Assembly (NCBI GenBank): GCA_024401565.1
Contig: JAKSKU010000007.1
Span: forward strand, 19,317 to 83,316
Length of the DNA: 64,000 bases
Reading direction: 5' to 3'
Source: Paludibacteraceae bacterium
GTDB lineage: Bacteria; Bacteroidota; Bacteroidia; Bacteroidales; Paludibacteraceae
In this document: positions 54,841 to 63,986 of the stretch, piece after piece
How the letters are laid out: each line of letters opens with the position of its first letter
Numbering within the stretch: the stretch's first letter is position 1
The notes under the pieces: model-generated
Databases searched by the model: none
The model's input: the letters and a program-made list of their open reading frames with translations, nothing else
What the model was told of the DNA's origin: nothing
Made by a program: the position numbers and the translations under genes

Positions 54841-55856
54841 TTTTCACTGTTCTTTATCCACTGTGTCAGATACTGGAGGTTCTCCAGCGGAGTGTTAGCC
54901 ATCACACCATGACCAAGGTTGAAAATCCATTTGTTGTTTTCGTGGAAGAATGGTCTGTACACATTCTCCATAATCTGCTGGATCTCCTTCTTGTCTGCAA
55001 ACAGAACGGAAGGATCCAGATTGCCCTGTATCCCGACATTCGGGTGCAGCGTCTTGCGGGCTTCGGCTATGGACGTTTGCCAGTCGATACTGACAAAATC
55101 ACAAACATCTGGAGTGACGCAGCTCAATCCCATTCCCAACCCTTTTGGAAAATAGATGAACGGGACTCCTTGACTACGCACAGCGTCGGCTATCTTTCTG
55201 ACTGCTGGAAGGAACATCTCCTTGAAGTACTCGAACGGCACCAGCCCAGCATGGGTGTCGAACAGCTGGAAGGCGTCGATGCCACATTTCACCTGTCCCA
55301 ACGCGTACTCTATGCTCAATTCTGTGACAGCGTCTACAAGCTTGCGCATCTGCTCCTTATTATTGAACATGTATCTTTTGGCTTCGGGGAAATCATGCTT
55401 TGCGCTGTTGCCCTGAAGCATATAGCAAAGGGTAGTCAGCGGTGCTCCGCAAAAGCCAATCAGTGGAGAGTCGGACATGCTCTTTGTCGCTTTGATCGCA
55501 TCATACGCGTGTGTCAGCATTGAAGGGTCTGGCTTCAGACTGGCCGAAGCGTTGTCAAGTGTGTGCAGTGGAGTCGCAAAACGTGGTGCTCCAGTGCTCC
55601 AGTCAAGATCCATGCCCATTGCTGTGGGGATGGTCAGAATGTCGTTAAAAAGTATTGCGGCATCCACACCTATGTCTGTCACAGGCATTATTGTGACCTT
55701 TGCCGCAAGCTCTGGTGTCGACATGATTTGATGGAATGACGCTGTCTGTCGAAGCACATTGTAATTAGGTAATACTCTACCAGCCTGACGCATAAACCAT
55801 ACCGGTGGCCTTTCAGTCTGTTTTCCGCAAAGAGTATCTGTGAAAATATAACTCAT
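54831..55856 (-). CDS. hemE: Uroporphyrinogen decarboxylase
   Basis: HemE removes four acetate carboxyls from uroporphyrinogen III. From ATG 55856 the product has 341 residues, the normal length; a 24-residue longer frame is unlikely. It has the signature PPVWFMRQAGRVLPNY, the catalytic-aspartate region LFNDILTIPTAMG, CYMLQG and the late histidine in NLGHGV. The usual tyrosine after QAGR is valine here (GRVLP), a small deviation. It is the first gene of the minus-strand heme operon and is translationally close to hemC-hemD (10-base overlap). A good promoter lies about 95 bases upstream. Confidence 0.97.
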   Translation of the reverse strand: MSYIFTDTLCGKQTERPPVWFMRQAGRVLPNYNVLRQTASFHQIMSTPELAAKVTIMPVTDIGVDAAILFNDILTIPTAMGMDLDWSTGAPRFATPLHTLDNASASLKPDPSMLTHAYDAIKATKSMSDSPLIGFCGAPLTTLCYMLQGNSAKHDFPEAKRYMFNNKEQMRKLVDAVTELSIEYALGQVKCGIDAFQLFDTHAGLVPFEYFKEMFLPAVRKIADAVRSQGVPFIYFPKGLGMGLSCVTPDVCDFVSIDWQTSIAEARKTLHPNVGIQGNLDPSVLFADKKEIQQIMENVYRPFFHENNKWIFNLGHGVMANTPLENLQYLTQWIKNSENWK

Positions 55857-56175
55857 GTATCTGTTCTCTTGTATTTTTGTTTCTGTGCTTGATGATATAC
55901 CCGACCATGCATAGAAAACTCTATACATTGAAACACATATAAATCAGTGCAAAGATATCTAAAAATTAGACATTCACAATCCTTCTGTTTGTATTGATAC
56001 AAAGAAAAAGACAAAATGACAAGCAATAACTCCAAATTTACTATTACCTTTGCAAGGTTGTTTGAGTTATGGTGTATATAGCATTTGTGATGGTGTGACT
56101 TCAAATGCACTTGTCCTTTGGGACAACAGCTATATGATCACTTTTTTATAATTAGTACGAAAATACAATAATACT
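55857..56175. other. Divergent control region between the hemE operon and hemN
   Basis: This 319-base gap carries the hemE promoter on the minus strand (55979-55950) and an exact plus-strand -7 element TACCTTTG at 56045-56052 for hemN. No plus-strand -33 TTTG is at the right spacing. I see no recognisable operator and no protein gene. Confidence 0.6.
55950..55979 (-). promoter_or_regulatory. Promoter of the hemE-hemCD-hemB-hemA-hemL operon
   Basis: On the minus strand, TTG (55979-55977), a 19-base spacer and TATCTTTG (55957-55950) fit the Bacteroidota promoter. The leader would be about 85 bases. Confidence 0.65.
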
Positions 56176-57540
56176 TTGAGCCATTTAATTGAAAAATATA
56201 ATGTGTCGGTGCCTCGATACACGAGTTATCCGCCGGCAAACTATTTCCATGAGATGCAGTCTTCCGAGTTTTTGGAGGCTGTCGGCCGTTCCAATGGTAA
56301 TGGAAGCGAGAAACTTTCATTCTATTTGCACATGCCTTTTTGCAGACGTTTGTGTCATTACTGTGGGTGTAATTCTTATATTATGCCTAGCTCTGGCGAC
56401 ACTGTCAGCAAATATATCGAGGCTGTCCACAGGGAAATAGACCTCGTCACTTCCATCCTCGACAAGAATCGCCCTATAAGCCAGATTCATTTTGGAGGCG
56501 GAAGCCCTACTTCAATGCCGGCATCGGTGCTGAAGGAGATCAACGATCATTTGCTGTCTCTTTTCCCTATGATAGACAAACCCGAAATTGCCATAGAGTG
56601 TCATCCCGGGTATCTGGACGAAGATGACTGGCTAAAACTGACTCAAAGCCATTTCAATCGTTTTTCTATCGGTGTACAGGACCTCGACGAGAGGGTTTTG
56701 AATGGTGTTGGAAGAGCTCCGTCTAACCTTCCATTAGATAAGATAATGGAGATTCTGCGTGGAGTGGGGGCGACAATAAACATGGATTTTCTTTTCGGAC
56801 TCCCGTTCCAGACTCCGGAATCGTTTGCCAAGAATATCGAACGCGCCATCGAACTCCATCCAGACCGTTTGGTGACGTTCAGCTATGGCCATGTGCCTTG
56901 GGTGTTCAAACGTCAGCAAATCCTGGAAAAACATGGTTTGCCCGCAGCTGAAGACAAAAAGAAGATGTACGAGCTGGCTGCCAATCTGCTTCATCAGGCA
57001 GGTTACAAGAGCATCGGCCTCGATCATTTCGTGTTGCCTGACGATGAACTTTATAAGGCTTTGGAACAGGGCCTTCTTTACCGTAATTTCCAGGGCTACT
57101 GCACTCGCAGGACCACTGGCCAGGTGTATGCGTTTGGCGCAACCGGAATCAGTCAGCTCGACTCTACCTACGCGCAGAACACAAAAGACATAGAGGAATA
57201 TATATCCACAACGCTAAATGGCGAACTGTCTACAAAGAAGGGTTATGAACTGACTCCTCAACAGCGTATCGCTAAAGAGGTGATCGAACGTCTGATGTGC
57301 AACTACCGTATCGACTGGCATGAGATAGCCGACACGATCAGTGTCGCGACTGAAGACATCAAGTCGGCTTTGCATTACGACGAGAGTCAGCTTAAGGAGA
57401 TGGAAGACGACGGTATAATCATCCTGACAGATGAGGGTATAGTTATGACGGAGATGGGCCATCCTTTCGTAAGGAATGTGGCTGCTGCTCTTGACCCTTT
57501 GATGGTGAATACCGACAAGATGTTTTCCAAACCTATTTAA
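56176..57540 (+). CDS. hemN: Oxygen-independent coproporphyrinogen III oxidase
   Basis: HemN is a radical SAM enzyme that decarboxylates coproporphyrinogen III without oxygen. The 454-residue protein starts with IEKYNVSVPRYTSYPPANYF, the normal HemN opening, and has the cluster motif C-x-x-x-C-x-x-C-x-C (FCRRLCHYCGCN). IHFGGGSPTSMP and the conserved C-terminal HemN domain follow (YELTPQQRIAKEVIERLMCN). This marks the true enzyme rather than the HemW chaperone. The start is TTG 56176; no ATG lies before the conserved region, so a weak start codon is likely. It is divergent from the hemE operon and followed by hemG after a 150-base gap with an inverted repeat. Confidence 0.95.
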   Translation: MSHLIEKYNVSVPRYTSYPPANYFHEMQSSEFLEAVGRSNGNGSEKLSFYLHMPFCRRLCHYCGCNSYIMPSSGDTVSKYIEAVHREIDLVTSILDKNRPISQIHFGGGSPTSMPASVLKEINDHLLSLFPMIDKPEIAIECHPGYLDEDDWLKLTQSHFNRFSIGVQDLDERVLNGVGRAPSNLPLDKIMEILRGVGATINMDFLFGLPFQTPESFAKNIERAIELHPDRLVTFSYGHVPWVFKRQQILEKHGLPAAEDKKKMYELAANLLHQAGYKSIGLDHFVLPDDELYKALEQGLLYRNFQGYCTRRTTGQVYAFGATGISQLDSTYAQNTKDIEEYISTTLNGELSTKKGYELTPQQRIAKEVIERLMCNYRIDWHEIADTISVATEDIKSALHYDESQLKEMEDDGIIILTDEGIVMTEMGHPFVRNVAAALDPLMVNTDKMFSKPI

Positions 57541-57559
57541 ATTAGAAACATTATATAGC

Positions 57560-57661
57560 AGTTGTCCAAAATGAGGATTGTTAAGGGCGGAACGCCCTGA
57601 CTCTCCTTCCAACGCGAGCCCGAAGGGCGAGCGTATCATAAATAAGCGTGTTTGGACAACT
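57560..57661. repeat. 102-base inverted-repeat element between hemN and hemG
   Basis: AGTTGTCCAAA (57560-57570) and TTTGGACAACT (57651-57661) are perfect 11-base inverted repeats. The inside is GC-richer than its surroundings and has a GGGCG/CGCCC hairpin (57585-57597) and an imperfect GCCCGAAGGGC palindrome. It resembles a miniature mobile element; no target-site duplication is clear. Confidence 0.6.
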
Positions 57662-57691
57662 TAAATTATTCTGATTCGAAAATTCTAACAG

Positions 57692-59053
57692 ATGGACAAT
57701 ATAGTAGTGATTGGTGCTGGTATAACAGGTTTGACTTGTGCTTATCAGCTTTCTAGAAAAGGAAAGAATGTTACGGTGCTGGAGTGCCAGTATCGCATTG
57801 GCGGACAAATAAACACTCAAAAAGTGGGTGATTTTGTCTTTGAGTCTGGTCCTAACACTGGTGTCGTGAAGCATCCGGAGGTGGCTGAACTGTTCGAACA
57901 GTTGGGAGACAGCTGTCAGTTGGAGACTGCCTTGGAGTCGAGCAAACGCAGACTGATATGGAAGGGGAAACGTTTCCATAAACTTCCTTCCGGCCTTTTC
58001 AGCGCTTTGGCGACTCCTTTGTTCTCTTGGTATGACAAATTCCGTATTCTTGGTGAGCCTTGGCGTGAGAAGGGCAACGACCCTATGGAGTCGGTAGGCT
58101 CCTTGGCGGAACGCAGATTGGGAAAATCTTATGTAGAATACGCGGTGGACCCCTTCCTTTCTGGCGTGTATGCAGGTGATCCTTATAAACTTCCTGCTCG
58201 TCTGGCTCTTCCTAAACTCTATCAGCTGGAGCAAAACTATGGCTCTTTCATTAAAGGCAGCATAGCGAAAGCAAAGTTGCCAAAGACGGACAGAGACCGC
58301 AAGGCTACTAAAAAAGTGTTCTCTGCACGTGGCGGATTCTCAAACCTTGTCAATGCGTTGGCTGATAAAATAGGCAGGGAGCATATAATCACTGGAGCGC
58401 AAGGCATATCAATCGTGCCCGATGGCGACGGATGGGCGATCTCTTACCTAAAGGACGGATTGAAACGAGAAATGAAAGCGGCAAAGATTGTGACCACTTG
58501 TGGCGCGTATTCTCTGCCAGAACTGCTTCCTTTTATAGATTCGCAGACAATGGCCGACTTAAGCAATCTTTATTATGCTCCGGTTGTGCAGATTGGTGTG
58601 GGCATGAAAGACTGTGGAGACAATCAGTGGCTGGCTTTTGGAGGACTTGTTCCGTCAAAAGAAAAGAAACCTGTACTTGGCATCCTCTTCCCGTCGGCTT
58701 GCTTTGAGCAGCGTTGCCCGAACGGTGGAGCCGCAATGGCTTATTTTATCGGAGGCGCGCGTCATCCGGAATCTATTGATGTGTCGGATAAAGAATACGA
58801 GGAACTGGTGAATAATGCTTTGGTAGACATGCTAAAGTTTGACGCTGGCACAAAAGCGGACGCAATCAAAATATTCCGTCATAAAAGGGCTATCCCGCAA
58901 TACGAGGCATCTTCCGACCAACGTCTGGCTGCGGTAGAGAAGATTCAGAAACTCTACCCTACATTGCGCATCGCCGGAAATCTTCGTGATGGAATCGGTA
59001 TCGGCGACCGTATCAAGCAGGGATTTGATGAGGCTAGAATATTGTGTGATTGA
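57692..59053 (+). CDS. hemG: Protoporphyrinogen oxidase (HemG/HemY flavoprotein type)
   Basis: The enzyme oxidises protoporphyrinogen IX to protoporphyrin IX. The 453-residue flavoprotein begins with the FAD-binding motif VVIGAGITGLTCAYQLSRKG followed by VLECQYRIGGQI. The PPOX-specific region ESGPNTGVVKHPEV and the second FAD stretch at the end (LRIAGNLRDGIGIGDRIKQG) are also present. This is the multi-domain flavin type (HemY in Bacillus naming, often called HemG in Bacteroidales), not the small flavodoxin HemG. It completes the protoporphyrin part of the pathway in this island. Confidence 0.93.
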   Translation: MDNIVVIGAGITGLTCAYQLSRKGKNVTVLECQYRIGGQINTQKVGDFVFESGPNTGVVKHPEVAELFEQLGDSCQLETALESSKRRLIWKGKRFHKLPSGLFSALATPLFSWYDKFRILGEPWREKGNDPMESVGSLAERRLGKSYVEYAVDPFLSGVYAGDPYKLPARLALPKLYQLEQNYGSFIKGSIAKAKLPKTDRDRKATKKVFSARGGFSNLVNALADKIGREHIITGAQGISIVPDGDGWAISYLKDGLKREMKAAKIVTTCGAYSLPELLPFIDSQTMADLSNLYYAPVVQIGVGMKDCGDNQWLAFGGLVPSKEKKPVLGILFPSACFEQRCPNGGAAMAYFIGGARHPESIDVSDKEYEELVNNALVDMLKFDAGTKADAIKIFRHKRAIPQYEASSDQRLAAVEKIQKLYPTLRIAGNLRDGIGIGDRIKQGFDEARILCD

Positions 59054-60123
59054 TTAGGTCTCATATAGTTAGGTTTCACATAGTTAGGGGGCTCACATAG
59101 AAAACATAATAGAATTCGTAATTCGTAATGCGTAATTCGTAATTGTCGGTATAATTCCTTCTTAGAGGTTTTTTCCGTTAACAGGGTTTCACAAAAAATC
59201 ATAAAAGAGAAGAACCCTCAATAAAATTTCTATGATTTCTATGTTTTCTATGTGAGGCAAAAAAATTAGGGATTCACATAGAAAACATAATAGAATTCGT
59301 AATGCGTAATGCGTAATTCGTAATTGTCGGTATAATTCCTTCTTAGAGGTTTTTTCCGTTAACAGGGTTTCACAAAAAATCATAAAAGAGAAGAACCCTC
59401 AATAAAATTTCTATGATTTCTATGATTTCTATGTGAGGCAAAAAAATTAGGGGTCTCACATAAAAGACATAAAAAACATAAAAGGGAAGATCCTCATTAA
59501 AATTTCTATGATTTCTATGTTTTATATGTGAGGCAAAAAAATAGTGGTTTCACATAGAAAACATAATAGAATTCGTAATTCGTAATGCGTAATTCGTAAT
59601 TGTCGGTATAATTCCTTCTTAGAGGTTTTTTTCCGTTAACAGGGTTTCACAAAAAATCATAAAAGAGAAGAAATAGAAAATTTTATGATTTCTATGTTTT
59701 CTATGTGAGGCAAAAAATTCAAGGAGAGACCAAAAAATTCTATAGAGTGACGGATGAAAGGGTGATTGTGACGAATTGCATGCACATCATTTTTATAAAT
59801 CCGTAAAATGACCATTGAAGTTTTTTGCATAATGAATGCCAAAAACTTCTTTTTTTGCATAAAAATGGCTCAAATCCGTAAAAAAGTATTAAAAATGCAT
59901 TTATTTATGACTTTTTTTGATTTTTTTTGTTTGATTACAAATAAATATATTCTTTTGTGCATCGTATGATGGATTTTTGGGCTCAGAATGATTTATACGA
60001 AGAGGAATTTGATGTTAGAGAGGTTAAATTTCAGAGTGTGTTGATTTTGCCTGTTGTTTGAATTTGTGATGATGATGGGTATTTGATGATTTGAGGGTTT
60101 GATGGCATATTAGGACTAAAAAG
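59054..60123. other. 1070-base gene-free region: tandem hairpin array and AT-rich DNA before the fimbrial cluster
   Basis: After hemG comes a degenerate CACATAG/TTAGGGG stretch, then the tandem array at 59094-59707. About 400 bases of very AT-rich DNA follow (poly-T at 59910-59935, near-promoter TATTCTTTTG at about 59948-59957). No credible protein gene is present; short minus-strand frames that repeat in the array only reflect the repeated DNA. Confidence 0.65.
59094..59707. repeat. Tandem array of four hairpin units with CACATAGAAAACATA ends
   Basis: Units run 59094-59254 (161 bases), 59275-59435 (161), 59457-59530 (74, centre missing) and 59551-59707 (157). Each starts with CACATAGAAAACATA or a variant and ends with its reverse complement TATGTTTTCTATGTG or a variant. 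Spacers are 20, 21 and 20 bases, all starting AGGCAAAAAA. The full units share the inner words CGTAATTCGTAATGCG, TGTCGGTATAATTCC, TTCCGTTAACAGGGTTTCAC and CATAAAAGAGAAG. Confidence 0.85.
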
Positions 60124-61455
60124 TTGATTAAAAGATTTGCTACATATTGTGTAATTCTAGTTTTGAACGTGGCTGTGGCTGCGGCTCAAAAATCAAGTGG
60201 ATTCAGCGACTTCGTGGATTCCACAAAAATCACTTTTTATTTTAATGTAGGTTCAGCGGCGATTGATCTTTTTTATTCCAGCAACGATGCAATGCTTGAA
60301 AAATTGCGCAAGGTACAGGAGAAACAGGGTGCTGACTCAATTTATGTGCCGCGTGTAGATGTGTTTGCTGGAGTCTCTCCTGAAGGTTCTGATGAGGCGA
60401 ACTCACAAGTGAGATGGAAGCGTCTTGACAACTCCATCAACTTGATCAAGAGATATTTTGATCTTCCTAGATACAATGAGAACTATTTCGACGCGAAGGT
60501 GACTATTCCGCAAATCTGGCAGAATCTTGCCATTGAGGTGAAAAAGTCTGATATCGCCAATAAGGATAGGGTATTGCAATGTATCAATAGCGGAGGAAAT
60601 GTCCCAGCAAAGATTCAGGCAATTGATAAGAGCGGTGCGACGTGGAACGAGATTTCACAGAAGTATTTCCCTCAATTGCGTCGATGCGAGGTGGTGATCT
60701 ATTTTAAGAAAAAAGAGGATAAACCGCAGAAGCAATTCCCTACAGTTGATAAACTTCTGCCAGAGGAAGAGGACGAGGTGTTCATCTATGTGAGAAAACC
60801 AAACGATGAGCTTTCTTCAATGACTCCGTTGAAAGTGTCGAAGGCCACTGCTGAGAGATTGAAGAAACGTCAGACGATAACAGAGTATCATCCGATGTTT
60901 GCCGTCAACTCAAATCTATTCTACGATGGAATCGGAGCTCCGAATTTCGGACTTGAGTTGCCAATCGGAAAATTGAGTTTCAATATCTCTTACGTCTTCC
61001 CTTGGTATTCGGCTAAGAAGGACAATTGGTGTTACGAGCTGAATTATTGGGAGCTGGAGGGCAAATATTGGCTAGGCGACAGAGATTTCGCACCAAAGCT
61101 AACTGGCCATGCGGTGGGATTGTTCGGAGGCGTCGGATACTACGACTTTGAAATCAAGTCGAAAGGTTATCAAGGTGAGATTTGTGTCAACGCGGGTGTA
61201 TCTTACCATTACGCCAAGGCATTTGGAAAAGAAAAACGATGGAGATTGCAGTTTGGTGGCGGTGTCGGAGTGATGCGTACCAACTACAGCTACTACGAAC
61301 ATAAGTACGACCATTTGGTGTGGAAGCGCGACGGACGCTACACATGGATCGGACCTACAAAACTTGACATTAATATCGGATACTTGCTCCACAGAAAGGT
61401 GGAGAAGCCAAGTAACCTAATCATAGAGGAAGGAGGTGGCAATGCTAAGAAATAG
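60124..61455 (+). CDS. DUF3575-type outer membrane protein of a fimbrial cluster
   Basis: The 443-residue protein starts at TTG 60124, which gives a full signal peptide (FATYCVILVLNVAVAAAQ); no nearer ATG does. Residues 30-195 resemble an OmpA-like part: ITFYFNVGSAAIDLFYSSN and VFAGVSPEGSDEAN..R, then a helix and LRRCEVVIYFK. From about residue 260 on, a beta-barrel-like DUF3575 region follows (FAVNSNLFYDGIGAPNFGLEL, ISYVFPWYSAKKDNW, LFGGVGYYDF). Such proteins precede fimbrillin genes in Bacteroidales and are thought to help anchor or assemble fimbriae in the outer membrane. Its end overlaps the next gene by 14 bases, and the downstream Shine-Dalgarno-like AGGAGG sits in its last codons. Confidence 0.85.
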   Translation: MIKRFATYCVILVLNVAVAAAQKSSGFSDFVDSTKITFYFNVGSAAIDLFYSSNDAMLEKLRKVQEKQGADSIYVPRVDVFAGVSPEGSDEANSQVRWKRLDNSINLIKRYFDLPRYNENYFDAKVTIPQIWQNLAIEVKKSDIANKDRVLQCINSGGNVPAKIQAIDKSGATWNEISQKYFPQLRRCEVVIYFKKKEDKPQKQFPTVDKLLPEEEDEVFIYVRKPNDELSSMTPLKVSKATAERLKKRQTITEYHPMFAVNSNLFYDGIGAPNFGLELPIGKLSFNISYVFPWYSAKKDNWCYELNYWELEGKYWLGDRDFAPKLTGHAVGLFGGVGYYDFEIKSKGYQGEICVNAGVSYHYAKAFGKEKRWRLQFGGGVGVMRTNYSYYEHKYDHLVWKRDGRYTWIGPTKLDINIGYLLHRKVEKPSNLIIEEGGGNAKK

Positions 61456-62563
61456 CGTAAGACACGCGCGTACGTGCTTCTCTACACTGTTGGGAATCCT
61501 TCTGATGCTGATTGCCACATCTTGCGACAGACGCCAGCTTTGGGATGAGTGGGATGAGCTTGTGCCTGTAAGCGCAGACGTCGATTGGAGCAAGAGCCGT
61601 TGGGCTGAATTCGACGAAGGTGAGGCTCCTACAGGAATGTCGGTATACGCTTACGATCAGACTGGCAAGCAGGATCCTGCGGTTGTGGTGACAAACGATA
61701 TAGATCGTGTTCATATCAAGCTATACGACGGAGATTGGAATATGTTTGTGTTCAACCAGTCGTTGATGGAATATGCATCCCTTAAGTTCAGCGGAATGGA
61801 CGCATATTCGTCGGCACAAATCGAGACAATCCCGCAGGCTTCACGATGGTTCGCGGCTTCACGCGCTGAATGGGTGACACGCTCAACATCTCCTTGGGCA
61901 GCGCAGACGAGAGCGACAAGAGCGCAGGCCACAAGAGACGGAACACGTGCGGACGAATATTCACTCACTACCAAGCAGCCGATCTGGTTTGCCAACGACT
62001 GTTACGAAGGAGTAATAATAGATGAGAACAGTGTCGTCAGAGACTTTACACCACATACACGATTCAGCGACGGAACATTCTACACGAAGTCGGCAATCAT
62101 CAAGATGGGTGTCAAAGTGCATTTCACAGAGTTCAGAAGTCTCTACACTGTCAGAGCTGTGATAAGCGGTGTGGCAAAATCCTACAACATCAGCAAGATG
62201 CATGCCCTAACAGAGATGACGGCGCATGAGTTGTCTGGATGGGAAAGTGAGGAGGAGACAGACTCTACCGGATATGTGGAGACGAAATTCCAGACATTCG
62301 GATTGGTGGATGGCTATTCATATCAGCCAGAGGAGCTTTACTTGCATTTGGATGTGATGCTCGTGGATGGCCAGACAATCATGACCTATGATTTGCCAGT
62401 GGGCAATCTGGTCACAACAACAGATGAAGACGATATAGATTTGATCATAGAGATTAAGGATCCGTTAGAACTTCCACATGTGGTAGCTACTGGTGGCGGA
62501 AATGGATTCGACATCACGGTGAGCGATTGGGAGGATGAGATCAATATCGATATCGATCTGTAA
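61442..62563 (+). CDS. DUF5119-like fimbrial lipoprotein
   Basis: The product has 373 residues from ATG 61442, chosen because AGGAGG lies five bases in front; a GTG six bases earlier is also in frame. The leader ends in the lipobox LMLIATSC. The mature protein begins DRRQLWDEWDELVPVSADVDW, typical of DUF5119 proteins that sit between a DUF3575 gene and a fimbrillin gene, and later has VRAVISGVAKSYNISKM and ITVSDWEDEINI. By position it corresponds to FimB/Mfa2-type anchor or tip-related lipoproteins. Translation is coupled to the upstream gene through a 14-base overlap, and the fimbrillin starts 40 bases downstream. Confidence 0.85.
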   Translation: MLRNSVRHARTCFSTLLGILLMLIATSCDRRQLWDEWDELVPVSADVDWSKSRWAEFDEGEAPTGMSVYAYDQTGKQDPAVVVTNDIDRVHIKLYDGDWNMFVFNQSLMEYASLKFSGMDAYSSAQIETIPQASRWFAASRAEWVTRSTSPWAAQTRATRAQATRDGTRADEYSLTTKQPIWFANDCYEGVIIDENSVVRDFTPHTRFSDGTFYTKSAIIKMGVKVHFTEFRSLYTVRAVISGVAKSYNISKMHALTEMTAHELSGWESEEETDSTGYVETKFQTFGLVDGYSYQPEELYLHLDVMLVDGQTIMTYDLPVGNLVTTTDEDDIDLIIEIKDPLELPHVVATGGGNGFDITVSDWEDEINIDIDL

Positions 62564-62603
62564 AAAGAAACAAAAGGAAAAATTAATTAAAAAAATTACA
62601 AAC

Positions 62604-63986
62604 ATGAAAAAAATTTTCTTTTTCGCACTTGCAAGCTTGGCTCTTGCATCTTGTTCTCAGGACGAGGAATTCGTAGCTGAGAAGGCAAATGGTTCTGCTA
62701 GAACTAACAAGGAGGCTTTGAGTTTCTCTTCTTACACAGCTGGTGGTACTCGTAGCACTGACAAAGATGTTACAAGTAGTGAGGTTAAGGCTTCTGGTTT
62801 CCAGGTAGCTGCTAGATACGATAAAAAGTTGTATTTCGCTGACAATGCATTGTTCGAGAAAGGTTTGTCTATCGACAATAGTGATGTAGAGACTGGTGCA
62901 TTCGATACAGAGGCAGACACTTACTGGTGGCCTAGACTTTCTGCAACAGATACAATCGGTTTCCGTGCATTCAACAATCTATCGGCTACAAATCCTGCAG
63001 CATGGTTGAATGAAAAGTATTGTGATTCAATCGTTTATGAGGTTGCTGCAAAGGCAGAGGAACAGGAGGATTTGGTAATTGCTTATGCAACTGCAGACAA
63101 GAAGCCTATGGCTGGAGACGCAGGAGTTATTGCTGATGGAGTTCAGCCATTGAACTTTACTCACGCTCTTTCAAAGGTAAATTTCACTTTCAAGGGTGAA
63201 AATGACAATTATAAGTACACTATCAATAAGGTAGAGGTTATTGCTGCTGGTCAGCCAACTGGTACATTTGCTAAGCCAGTCATGAAATTTAATGAGACTA
63301 CTCAGATTGCAGGTGGTGATGCTGATGGAGATCAGCCAGAAACTCGTACTCAAAACGACAAAGTTTCTTGGTTGATTGAGCCAATCAAGGCATATGCTTC
63401 TGCTACAGAGGAGAACCCATTGGTACAAAAGAATTCAACAGAGACTTCTGCTCCTAAAGCTCAGGGTGTGCTTTACACTTACTACGCAGATGGTACTGGT
63501 GTGGTTGCTGCTGATTTGGCAGATAAGGATATGATGCTTTATCCACAAACTGGTGAGATTGCTATCCGTGTTTATTACAAGGTTGAGGATAAGAAAGGTA
63601 AGTTGATCGGTAATTGTGGTTATGCGTTGACTGATGCATTTGGTCGTCAGACAGACAATGCTGATTATGATGCTACTTCAGCTATCTATGGTTATAAGAC
63701 TGTGGTTGTCAACCTTGGTACAGACACTGATGATTCACCTACAGCTCTTGCTATCCCAGCATGGGAAGCTGGAAAGGCATACCGTTTCACTCTAACATTG
63801 CCTACAGACAACTTCATTGGTGACTTGTCAGGAGATAAGGTTCCAGATATGACTGATGGTACTGATGATTTCGATGGAGACCGTGATACTGATCCTTCAG
63901 AGTTTGATCAGTTGACTCCAATCCGCTTCTCTGTAACTGTTTCAGACTGGGTTGACGTTGCTGCAAACAACATCACAATCAAGTAA
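62604..63986 (+). CDS. Fimbrillin family protein (Mfa-like, type V pilin)
   Basis: The 460-residue product starts at ATG 62604 (MKKIFFFALASLALASC); the frame is open further upstream but without a sensible leader. The lipobox LASC precedes SQDEEF, as expected for type V pilins, which are exported as lipoproteins and then cleaved by an arginine-specific gingipain-like protease. VQPLNFTHALSKVNFTFKG is the hallmark of fimbrillin-like N-terminal domains, and the C-terminal strand RFSVTVSDWVDVAANNITIK could act as donor strand. The codon pattern is uniform and differs from the two genes before it, as in a highly expressed structural protein. It is probably the shaft or an accessory subunit; the cluster may continue past the right edge. 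Confidence 0.9.
   Translation: MKKIFFFALASLALASCSQDEEFVAEKANGSARTNKEALSFSSYTAGGTRSTDKDVTSSEVKASGFQVAARYDKKLYFADNALFEKGLSIDNSDVETGAFDTEADTYWWPRLSATDTIGFRAFNNLSATNPAAWLNEKYCDSIVYEVAAKAEEQEDLVIAYATADKKPMAGDAGVIADGVQPLNFTHALSKVNFTFKGENDNYKYTINKVEVIAAGQPTGTFAKPVMKFNETTQIAGGDADGDQPETRTQNDKVSWLIEPIKAYASATEENPLVQKNSTETSAPKAQGVLYTYYADGTGVVAADLADKDMMLYPQTGEIAIRVYYKVEDKKGKLIGNCGYALTDAFGRQTDNADYDATSAIYGYKTVVVNLGTDTDDSPTALAIPAWEAGKAYRFTLTLPTDNFIGDLSGDKVPDMTDGTDDFDGDRDTDPSEFDQLTPIRFSVTVSDWVDVAANNITIK

Noticed and set aside
58954-59383. Two near-identical minus-strand peptides in the repeat array
   Set aside because: They reflect the repeated DNA, have no separate start signals, and contain the ELRI-type words produced by CGTAATTCGTAATG repeats.
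59094-59707. CRISPR array
   Set aside because: Units are 74-161 bases with conserved centres and conserved short spacers; there are no unique spacers and no cas genes.
59094-59707. Retron or diversity-generating element
   Set aside because: No reverse transcriptase gene is in the window and no variable/template repeat pair is seen.
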